Under the pieces are notes generated by a model. The model saw nothing but the letters and a program-made list of their open reading frames with translations. It made no database searches and was not told the origin of the DNA. From Symsagittifera roscoffensis (taxonomy: Eukaryota; Xenacoelomorpha; Acoela; Convolutidae): 60,000 nucleotides of DNA. This document shows, piece after piece, positions 11,960 through 20,701 of this stretch; the first letter of the stretch is position 1; each line of letters begins with the position of its first letter. Location: NCBI RefSeq assembly GCF_963678635.1, contig NC_087069.1, positions 9,126,633 to 9,186,632 of the forward strand. The letters run 5' to 3'. The position numbers and the translations under genes are program-made.

Positions 11960-12592
11960 ATGGTTATTTTTGTCCGGGGAATGGGGGTAGGACTTACCCA
12001 CACTGAAAACCTGATAATAAAAAAATTAAGAATAGCAAGAGAAACAGGAGACTTAGAAGCAGAAACAGGCGAAGAACCTAAGAAACCTGACATAGGGAGG
12101 GTAGTTGAGTCATATTTTAACTTACCAAATGAATATTCAAGTAACATAATACTAACAAACAGTGATTTCATACTCACAAATAGAACATTTGCGATAGCAA
12201 TCACAGCAGACATGGGTTTTAGGACAGCGTTAGCGGAAGATTTTAAGAGAGAATATAAAAACATAGAGTTCCTTTGGAAGCAACGACCAGGAGTAGGGGG
12301 CGTAGCAGCCTTACCTCCGGCGGCGTCACAAATACCGGGAAAATACCTATGCTTCTTGGTAACGAGGGCGACGGCGAAGCAGCACGTGGACCCAGAGAAC
12401 CTGGTCTTGTCCTTGACGAGGCTGAGGGACTTCCTCGTGGAAATGGACGTGAAGGAGCTCTCGCTTCCAGTGTACGATCCGAACAGAGGACGACTGCATC
12501 CTCGGGAATTGTACGCGCTTGTACACGTGATTTTCTCTGATACTAATATACAAGTATATTTACAAAAGAAATATTACTTAAGTATAGGCTGA
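11960..12592 (+). pseudogene. Element A macro domain of TARG1/OARD1 type at the Pol C-terminus
   Basis: Residues 64-205 of this 210-residue frame follow the TARG1/OARD1 macro-domain pattern. There is a beta strand FAIAITADMGF leading to a substrate-loop-like MGFRTALAEDFKREY, then a strand and turn GVGGVAALPP, a core strand KYLCFLVTRAT, a helix PENLVLSLTRLRDFLVE, a strand VKELSLPVYDPNRGRL, a helix ELYALVHVIF and a final strand IQVYL. In TARG1 a lysine and an aspartate act in deacylation. Here the position matching the lysine (LVTK) is R136, and the segment matching GLDRL reads RGRL, so hydrolysis is doubtful and ADP-ribose binding more likely. The frame is the end of the Pol polyprotein and closes with TGA at 12,590. 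No such domain is usual in Ty3/gypsy Pol. Confidence 0.75.
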
Positions 12593-12976
12593 GTGACGTG
12601 CGAGAGGGTGTTGGGCTAAAAACTAAGTTGTATGTAATGTGTTTTATGTCATGTTATGTGTTATGTTATTAAGATCCTGGGTAAGAAGGGGTTAGTGACC
12701 ATGAACAACTGAATGACGATCTTAGGAATAGATCCAAAGTTTGGACTGTCCAATCTCAGGTCGAATTCCAAAATTTTAGAGACCGATTGATTTTAATAAA
12801 TTTTAGGATAAATATCTTTTTATCTGAACGGTTTTTAAGTAAATTTTAACGATATCTGTTAAGGTGAAACTGAAAAGTGTGATATTTGTGACTTCTTTTC
12901 TAGATCCTGATTGATCATTTAATTACTCACTTGAGTCAAACCTTTGAATCAAATCGAATCGAACTTGAAGAACAGA
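12593..12976 (+). promoter_or_regulatory. Pol-ORF3 spacer with splice acceptor
   Basis: A noncoding AT-rich gap. GTGACTTCTTTTCTAG ends at 12,903, a good acceptor with a short pyrimidine tract, followed by ATCCTGATTGATC. Element B has GTGACTTGTCTTTTAG ending at 36,771, followed by ATCGTGATTGATT, in a spacer that is otherwise poorly conserved. The first ATG downstream of the acceptor, at 12,977, opens ORF3 in frame. The natural inference is a spliced subgenomic mRNA for ORF3. I could not identify the donor; GTGAGT near 397 is one candidate. Confidence 0.65.
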
Positions 12977-14878
12977 ATGGACAATTTCAACTTGGATGAA
13001 TTGATGGACCTGGCAGAGGCATATGTAGGACCGATGATGTATGCGATCTATCGTCGGCTAATGGATCGAGACTTTGCTCTGGAGGACCCAGAGGTAGTCA
13101 TGTTGCTGGCCGCCCTGATCAACATCTTGGGGCATGACAACCGTGGGGACCGCCCCACAGAAGTCCTGTTGATGGCAGCATACGAAGAAGAGTCGGAAGT
13201 ACATCACCGAGACCATGAGAATAGGACGGGATGTAGATTGGACAGAGTGGCGCTCATGGAAGAAGTCTGGACAGTAGTTCAGAGCTATGGGACCCAGTCC
13301 ATTCTGAAAACAGGTCTCAACCGACCCTTGATGCGGGAAGTCCTTGACAAGCTTGATGAGTGTGAAGGGAGATTGAGTGTGTTGTTGATTGACTCAGCCA
13401 CTGATGAAAGTGAAGCGAATTCTCCCATCAAGATGACACCGCAGGATGATAAAGGAGAGGTTGTGTATCTGTCAAGAACCAGGAGAGGAACGATGCGATC
13501 GAAATTGGTGATTGACAAGATCAACGCGATGAAAATGAAGTTGGGCAGCAGAGTGATGCCGAGGAGAGTAGGAAAGACGAAGGTGGATTCGGAGATATCG
13601 ATGAAAGCTGTCAATTCAGCAAAAAGGAAACGAGTCGAAGAGGTCATGGATTTGGGACAAGGTGATTATCAATTGCCTGGCACAGACAAAATGTTGACTG
13701 ATATAGCGATGGTGCCACCCATTCTCATGGCGGGAATAAAGTCAACAGGTTATAAAACCAAAAGGAGTTACCGCACTCTAACTGGAGCAACCTTAGACAT
13801 GGAAATACTCAGCCAATGTGGAGAGAGCACAATGAAAGACTTTAAGCCATCTCCCATGAATCACGGAAAGGGAAATGTCGCAGGACAACTAGTACCAGTA
13901 GAGTATAACCGACTGACAGTATCGGAGGCTGTGTCGATAGATGAACCCGCCGGTGGATACTTGGAGATGTTGGAGTATCGAAACTCGGCTAGAGGGTATG
14001 TGATAGCTCTGGAAGACAAGAGTGGCATGGAGGGTTATCTGGAGACAATTTTGCAAGGCACCACCCTCAAGCAGAAGGCGTACGGGACTCTAGCATCGTC
14101 TGAGAAACAGGCAGAAACGATGGAGCAGTTGGTGAGCCTTCCATGGAAAGCAGTGGTGTTACGGTACTTCGAAGAAGAGATGAGGAATGCGCCAAGAATA
14201 CACGCTCTCATGGCAGTACCTTACGTAAGAACAGAGTTACAACTGAGGTTCGCCTGGTGCATGATGGGACTGACTCGCGAAGAATATGATTCAGAAGAAA
14301 GGAAGAGGTCAAAAGAAGAGAAGGTTTTCCTTATGACGAACCTGAGGGATCTGGTAGTCCAAGAGGGAGCAGCAGTAGCGTGTGCGAAGCCGAGAGACGC
14401 TCTCTGTTTCATTCGATTCCTGATAGAGCAGATTTCAGTACCTGCATTGAACACTTGCGTTAAGATGCTGAGGGAAGGCGATGAGCGAGCGAAAGCCTTA
14501 CTCTTGTTAGCACTGCTGGATATGCAGCAAAGCAAACCGATGAGGGTGAATATGAAGGAACCCGAGGAGTTAGAGCCCATGAGGAAGATAGACGAAATCA
14601 GGAGATTCTTAAGCAAGGAGCTGAGACTCACTAAAGAATCTATGGCGGCACTGCCGAAATCCAGTGAATACTGTGGACCGATCAAGAAAAAGTCGTACAG
14701 CTACGTATCCGGAATCATAGGGATAGCGTACAACCCTTCCCTGAGTGAAGACATACGCGATTGCTTCTTCGATTACGAGCAGGCAGTGTTGCTAAGATTC
14801 TGGACGTCGAGAATTATAACGATTAAGAGCGCTACCAATCCTCAGACCAAATTGGGACTGGTCTTGAAGAAGAGGTGA
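12977..14878 (+). pseudogene. Element A ORF3, N-terminal and central part (unrecognised)
   Basis: About 633 residues from ATG 12,977. The N-terminal 70 residues (DELMDLAEAYVGPMMYAIY, then a DRPTEVLLMAAYE-like stretch) match the start of element B ORF3 at 36,779-37,063. The remainder has no counterpart in B and no family I recognise. Residues 60-640 are predicted mostly helical, with a basic stretch near 180-230 (KMKLGSRVMPRRVGK, AKRKRVEE) that could act as a nuclear signal or bind nucleic acid. There is no signal peptide or hydrophobic fusion/anchor segment, so a classical Env is unlikely. A frameshift near 14,850 passes the reading to the next frame. Confidence 0.6.
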
Positions 14879-16734
14879 CTGCACCTTCCGTACCAAAATC
14901 CGACAAAAGAGTGGAGTTTGGGTTGGGATTCTCAGATGAATTACTAAGAACGAGCTTGATGGCAGTGTGGGAATTGATGAGGCCATCATGTTGTCCTAGT
15001 CCCAACGCTGACTCGACATTACGGGCAACACAAGACGTGCAGAGGGAGCTGAATGCAGACTGCAACCTGCGTGACCTTAATATCATATATAATGTGATGA
15101 TAACGGCCTCTAGGAGCAACGGTGAAGATAAAGTGGAGTTGCCTGACTGGGGACCAGAAGACTGGGTCAAACCTGGTAGCTGTCTGGCGGAAGTCTGTGG
15201 ACTGGAGGGTCACGTTTGTGGAAGTCTGGACTGTGTGAAGACCCTAGAAAAACACAACAAGCAATTGACGATATTGTTTGGGAATGTCGTGATGAAAGCA
15301 AGAACGAAACGGAACTGATAGCGCATTGTCATGGAGGAACCGAGGTGAATCTAGTGACTGCACTAGAGTTCTACAGCATGTTTAGTTCTTCAGAGTCACT
15401 ATTGAATCTAGAACAGAGACATGAGATGGTCACTGCCATCAGTGTAGAAGTATTCCCAGGAGTTCTACAAAACGAGCAGAAACACCTAGGAAAATGGAGG
15501 GAAGCGATCGAGGCGGAAATGAACATCAGACACAGTGAGACTTATTGTAGACCATCAGGAGCACGATATTTGGTGGACTCGACATTGGCTCCGATGTGCA
15601 AGAGCAGATACCCGGTGCATTTCGTAGCTGTGGATGTAAAGAGTACGAGAACGATCGTGGATCAAGCCTTCTCCGTGCCAAAGTGTGTGAGACTAACGAG
15701 AATGTCCAAAAAATCTTACGAGTTGCTATGTAAGATGTTCTCAGCAGTTCCAGAGAGAACCACGGAGGAGTTGGAATTGATACTGGGAAAGAAGTTCATG
15801 GGATACGTGAGTGGGAACTTCAGTGACTTCGAGAGACAGAAACAGAGAGGATCAACTGTTACAGATTACAATACAGTAGACGAGAATGATGAAGTCCACC
15901 GAGTGATGATGGAAGTGGAACCATTACTGGAAGCTTCGGGAAAACGTAATTGGAGGGGCATCATGTTGACACATAACGAGTTTTCCCTGCCACTGCCTGG
16001 TGCAGACCTGGTGGTATCCCAAGCGTAGTAATCTGGTGTTGATCTGGGACTCTGGAGAGCTGCTCTCCATGGGTTTACCAGACTCATCACAGCCCATAAC
16101 AATAGTGATAGTGGGAGTTATGATGGCAATACGATGGCTGGAAGCTCAAGTGAAAGAAAAAAATAGAGAAGAGGCGCCAACGAGAGAACAGTTGCGGAAA
16201 TTGGATTGTCTGAAAGACTTAGATCTTTTTGAGACAATGTGCAAGATTCTAAACATTCCGATGGAAAAGAAGAAGATATGGGCAAGAAGACGATTGATGC
16301 CATGGTTCAGAGCTAACATGACTGCATGGTTGTACGAATATGCTAAGAAGCATATGTCGAAGCACGGCAGAGTCTACAGTGAATATCAGCTGGACATTGG
16401 AGCAGGAGCTTTCAAGCGAGCTTTCGTGACTCATCGGAATATAGTGACCACCGCTGTAAAGAGAATGTCCAGGACAAGTGAACGTAGTGGAAAGGAGAAG
16501 ACAGAGATGTTGAAGGAAGATCTGGAGAGAAATGTGACGTTGTGTCTCCACAACAGCTTCTGCAGGAACAGAGAATCTAACGTGGATCCCCTACCTTGTT
16601 GCAAACAGAGGGTAGAAGAGCAGAAGTGTTGGAGGACTGCTTCCAACAGCGTCAGAATAGCTAACGATGTGTTGCAAGACACAGAAACTGAGAGTGCAGA
16701 GTCAGTGTCACAGGAGGAAGAGATGGAACATTGA
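14875..16734 (+). pseudogene. Element A ORF3, C-terminal part (unrecognised, three frames)
   Basis: Three overlapping frames continue ORF3: 14,875-15,318, 15,216-16,028 and 16,000-16,734. The overlaps show successive frameshifts in what was one long protein, in total about 1,250 residues with the preceding part. Several Cys/His-containing stretches occur (PSCCPSPNADSTL, CGLEGHVCGSLDC, CCKQRVEEQKC) that could bind metal, but no spacing matches a known zinc finger. One hydrophobic segment (PITIVIVGVMMAIRWLEAQ, near 16,090-16,150) is long enough for a membrane helix, though it lies mid-protein and merges into a charged helix. The C-terminus is acidic (ESAESVSQEEEMEH). Function unknown. Confidence 0.5.
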
Positions 16735-18290
16735 CAAACGGTCGAAAGAACAAGAGGCAAAAAGAGACAAAATTAGAAGAATTTAGAAGTTTTAGAAATT
16801 CTAAACGACGAAAAAAGAAGAAAACAAAGGAGTGATGAAGAAAAAGTTAAAACTCAGAATTGTTTTATGTGTGTGAAAAAACTCAAGTGAGAAACTAAGC
16901 AACCAAATTGTAATTGAAAACTGAAACATTTAGTTGAGTTTTGAATTTGTTGCATTTATAGATTTGCATGTTGATTTTAGTTAAGTGGCTTTAGAGACAC
17001 TTAACTACTATTTATTTAGAAAGGCTTGAGTGAAAGAGTATATTTAAATATTCCAGCCTGCATAACTGTTTTTCATCAACTAGGAGAATTGATCACTTTG
17101 TGGTGACATGAAAGGCTTGGGTAATCTCTCGAAGAGGGAGATTGTTTCATTGTTCTTTCTAACCACAGAGTTTCTTAGTTTTAATATTCAGGACAATAAC
17201 AAGCGAGATTTCCGAAGGGAGGAAGCATAGTAGGATAATTTTAGCTTGTTGGTTGGCAGGACTGTCCTGCAAACCAACACCTTTTAAATCTAGGAGAAAA
17301 AGGTTTTTAATCAGGACATTGACATTGGAAATCAGAAAATATGTTTTTATCTTAGGTCATATCCTCAATGTGCAGATTAATGAAAGAATTTGAAGGCTAT
17401 AGTGATGTAGTATGATGCCATTTAAATTCTGCAGTGAGTCGATATGTCGCGGATAAAAGTAGTTTCGTGCATTTTGTAAATTCTGTTCGATGACACTGTA
17501 CCTTTTTTACGAACATTGCGAGATTCAATGAGGACATTGACCGGACTGTCCGGGGAGTATGTGACATTCGACCAGAATGGACCAAAATGCAGATTCAGCA
17601 TATTCGAGTTTTTAACAGCGAACCTTCCGAATTGGTGATTTTGAAGGAATAAGAGCGTTATTGAAACGATTGGCCAAACGGTGAAGGCTAGAATATTCTG
17701 GGGTTTCAAATTTTTTTAAAATTTCGAAGTATGACGTCATATTTCTGAGAAACGTCAGAAACGGCCATTTTGATAGAAAACCGGAAGAAAGACACAACAA
17801 AATTAGTTGCGATAGCGAAAACAACGAAGATTGTGGTTGAAAAACAACAACGAATTGCAGAAGTAGCAGAGACCGTTCCGAATTGCAACTATTGTGTCGC
17901 TACAATAGTTGCAAGGCCATTGCGAACAACGGTGAAGGGTGGAAGACAGCCTTCCGGAAGGAAGATAAGAGTCTTATTTCCCCGGATTCAGGAATCCGGA
18001 GGGGTCTCGGGACTGGAACTTTTATTAACTTATATAAATTTTTAGCTTCCCTATTATGTCCTGAGTTAAATTTAATTAACATCTGAATTCATTCTACTAA
18101 GATGAGAAGCTAGGAGTTGGGGGAAAGGGTTGATCCATCTTAGATGGAGATGATGATTTTTATCTAATGAAAAAAAAACATTAATTCAATAAAAAGTAGT
18201 AGCCCTGATTTTAGGAGTGATCTCGTGGTCTGGGGATACTGCGACCTAGCCATGAGCTCACTATTTCTGCATGTAATTAAGTTAATTTGA
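16735..18290 (+). repeat. 3' untranslated region and 3' LTR of element A; left arm of a palindrome
   Basis: The purine-rich run near 16,810-16,850 (GAAAAAAGAAGAAAACAAAG) is a candidate polypurine tract. From about 16,930 the sequence is repeated in inverted orientation up to about 20,555. Sequence near 17,690-18,100 (AGAATATTCTGG, then a stretch with GAAACGGCCATTTT-like sequence) recurs at 25,030-25,115 at the start of element B. A GATCCATCTTAGATGG hairpin and AATAAA lie near 18,133 and 18,189, as in the 5' repeat. Confidence 0.65.
17122..17150 (+). other. Conserved terminal hairpin
   Basis: AATCTCTCGAAGAGGGAGATT can fold into a perfect short stem-loop. The inverted copy near 20,358 retains it with changes. 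Element B has GTATCTCTGGAGGGCCACCC followed by TCCAAGAGAT near 41,780 at the equivalent place after ORF3, a hairpin of different sequence. This argues for a structured RNA element in the 3' region. Confidence 0.5.
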
Positions 18291-18479
18291 GTGTTTTGAC
18301 CGAAGGCGAAAGCAGTAAAGTTTTTTGTCGACCCGATGTTAGAAAGACCACCGAAAGTACTGGCTTGGTAGAGACGGTTAAAAACATGTAAAGCTCTGTT
18401 TAGACGTTAGCCAGTCGTCTTAGGACTAAGTTTTATTTTCCGTCGATATGTATCTTCCGGGCGAAGGTTACAGTTTGGT

Positions 18480-19190
18480 CAGTTTCAACTTCTTAACATA
18501 GCAGCATATTTTTGACCACACGCCGATATTGAGGTTAACGACGACAAAACTAGACGCTGTCTCGAGAATTTACCAACAAACTCCGTCTACATGCTTTTCG
18601 GTGATTTCAATTTAATAAGGGTGTATATTTAACCATCATAATAAGGGTGTATTTTTGACCGATCTGTTATTTGCTTACAATCTTCGCCTAATAATTAACC
18701 CTGAAAACCGACATGTTACTGCCATAACGGTAGTAGCACAATAGACCTTGTCTACGCTAATGAGTTGATAACCAGGATCTCACATTTTAAATTTAAAGAG
18801 CATGCGATGACGAAGCACTGCCAAGTCTTCACAACAGTTCTCCTATAGGCCATCAAAAACAGCCAACGCAGAAACGAATTCAGAAATGTAACCCACTCAC
18901 GCTAGATGCACAGTTAGACAGCTCAAAAAGTTACCTTGATGAAAACTACCTGAAAAAATCGGTATGTTGGTTACGACAGCCCTAAAACACTCCACTATCC
19001 AGCCGAAAAACCAAAAGCTAAACCTTGATTCAACAGTGAACTCTACCATGAATTTCTTCTTTTTATGATATTGAGAGAACGAAACAACCCAATGGTTGTA
19101 TCGGCAAAACTTGGTCACAAAATCTCCTCTCGGAGACGGATATTTGAATATAACGCGGAACAGGAACAATCCTGGAATCAGTCAAGCCAA
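18480..19190 (+). pseudogene. Remnant of a LINE-like endonuclease in the palindrome spacer
   Basis: Three typical pieces of an APE-type LINE endonuclease occur in one reading frame with stops between them: LFGDFNL at 18,594-18,614 (the catalytic GDFN box), SSTIDLVYANEL near 18,732-18,767 (the box before the SDH motif), and FNSELYHEF near 19,029, like the PWFN-x-EL segment that follows the endonuclease in many LINE polyproteins. The order and shared frame make chance unlikely. It is degenerate and cannot be functional. It may come from another element inserted next to the LTR. Confidence 0.6.
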
Positions 19191-20559
19191 AAACGATTCC
19201 AAACTAACTTAACTATATGCAAGAATAGTGAGCTCATGGCTGGGTCTCAGTATCCCCAGACCACGAGGTCACTCCTAAAAACAGGGCTGCTACTATTTAT
19301 TATATTACTATTGTTTTCGTTCAGTAGATAAAAATCATCATCTCCATCGAAGATGGATCAACCCTTTCCCTCAACTCCTAGCTCCTCATTATCTGAAAAT
19401 GAATCGGGATGTTAATTAAATTCAATTCAGGACATGACCAGGAAGCTAAAAGTTTGTATAAAACAGTTTGAGTTTTGGGCCCGAGACCCTTCCGGATTCT
19501 GGAATCCGGGGAAATAACGCCTTTTTTTCTTTTAGGAAGTCTGGACACGTCGTCCCAACACCTTTCCTTGATTGTTTGAATTGCTCGGTGACAATTGTTG
19601 CGGCACAATCGTTACAACTAGGAGCGGTTTCTGAGAATTTCCAATTTTATCTGTCGTTATTTCTTCGTAGTTGTTTCCACTGCAACTATTGTTGTTCTGA
19701 TTTTCTTCTGTTTTTTTTCTCCAAAATGGCCGTTTCAGCATTTTTCAGAAATGTGACGTCACAATTCGATATTTGAAAAATTTAAAATACCAGAATATTC
19801 TGACCTTCACGGTTTGTCTAATCGTTCAAATAACGTTGCTAATCCGTTAAAACCATTAATCTTCCAGGTCAGATGTTCTTTTCTGTTCGATAAAAATTCG
19901 AATTCGAAATTGCATTTTTGTACATTCTGGTCGAATGTCACATGCTCCCCGGCAGCCCGGTCAAGGTCCTCATTGAGTCTCGTAGTCTTCATCAAAATGG
20001 TACAGTGTCAGCGAATGGAATTTACAAAATGCACGAAATCAATTTTATCCACGTCATATCGACTCACTGCAGAATATAAATGGCATCACTCTACACTATT
20101 ATAGCCTTTCAAATTTTCTCACCAATCTGCCATTTCGAGGATATACTTAAGATAAAACATCTTTTTAGATTTCCAAAGTCTATGTCCCGATTTAAAACTT
20201 TTTCTCCTAGGTTTAAAAGGGTAGGAACGCAGGACAGTCCTGCCAACCCACAAACTAAAATTATCCTACTATGCTTCTTCCCTTCGGAAACTTAGTTGTT
20301 ACTGGTCCTGAATATTAAAACCAAGGAACTCTGTGGTTAGAAGGAACAATGAAATAATCTCCCTCTTCAAGAGATTACACAAGCTTTTCATGTCACCACC
20401 AAGTGATCAGTTGCCCTGGTTGATTGAAAACAATCATGCAGGCTGGAATATGTTAATATATTCTCCACTCAAGCCTCTCTAAATAAATAGTAAGTGTTTC
20501 TAAAGCCACTACCTAAAATCATTATGCAAATTTATGAATGCAATAAATTCTTTAATCTT

Positions 20560-20701
20560 CAATGTTCCCGAAGACGAGTCGTGTTGCCAGTTGCCTGCCT
20601 GGATAGCAACTCCCGTGATCTTGTAGAGCTTTATCAAGTCCAATGCGAGCCATTGCGACTGGTCAGGGTCTGAAGTCTTCGGCTGCCAGCCAGTAGCTCC
20701 T
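20560..20701 (-). pseudogene. Discoidin (F5/8 type C) domain exon, truncated
   Basis: On the minus strand, reading from 20,701 down, an open stretch gives GATGWQPKTSDPDQSQWLAL followed by DLIKLYKITGVAIQAGNW, the W-x-P...QWL-x-x-DL...K-ITGVA-x-Q pattern of discoidin/F5-8C domains in extracellular adhesion proteins. It begins just after TTTTTACAATCAG, a good splice acceptor at about 20,702. At its 3' side it runs into the right arm of the palindrome at about 20,556, so the exon appears cut by that insertion. I found no other exon of the same gene with confidence. Confidence 0.6.

Larger units (their letters stand above)
1..18290 (+). mobile_element. Element A: large Ty3/gypsy-type LTR retrotransposon with macro domain and ORF3
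   Basis: Plus-strand element in the order leader, Gag, protease, RT, RNase H, integrase, macro domain, ORF3, 3' terminal repeat. The RT-RNaseH-integrase order is that of Ty3/gypsy elements. The internal coding part alone is about 13.7 kb, much longer than the 5-6 kb of a typical Ty3/gypsy element, because of the long Gag N-terminus, the Pol linker, the macro domain and ORF3. The 5' end may lie outside the window. Sequence near 460-800 recurs in diverged form near 18,120-18,430 and 25,320-25,620, which identifies long terminal repeats, but I cannot place exact LTR ends. Coding frames change about a dozen times, so this copy is dead. Confidence 0.85.
16930..20555. repeat. Imperfect 1.3-kb inverted repeat (palindrome) of element A 3' sequence
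   Basis: Left arm about 16,930-18,290, right arm about 19,190-20,555, separated by about 0.9 kb. Matching landmarks read in opposite directions include TTCCAGCCTGCAT near 17,053 against its complement near 20,440, the hairpin at 17,122 against 20,358, and CCATGAGCTCACTAT near 18,250 against its complement near 19,229. The arms differ by many substitutions and small indels (roughly 10-15 percent by eye), so this is not a recent fold-back artefact. Most likely a 5'-truncated second copy lies in opposite orientation. Confidence 0.8.

Noticed and set aside
14221-14685. Minus-strand open frame of 154 codons inside element A ORF3
   Set aside because: Antisense shadow: the plus-strand frame is longer, has its own ATG and continues the ORF3 N-terminus shared with element B.
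12977-16734. ORF3 of element A as a classical retroviral envelope
   Set aside because: No signal peptide, no furin-type site followed by a fusion peptide, and no C-terminal membrane anchor are visible. Position alone is not enough.
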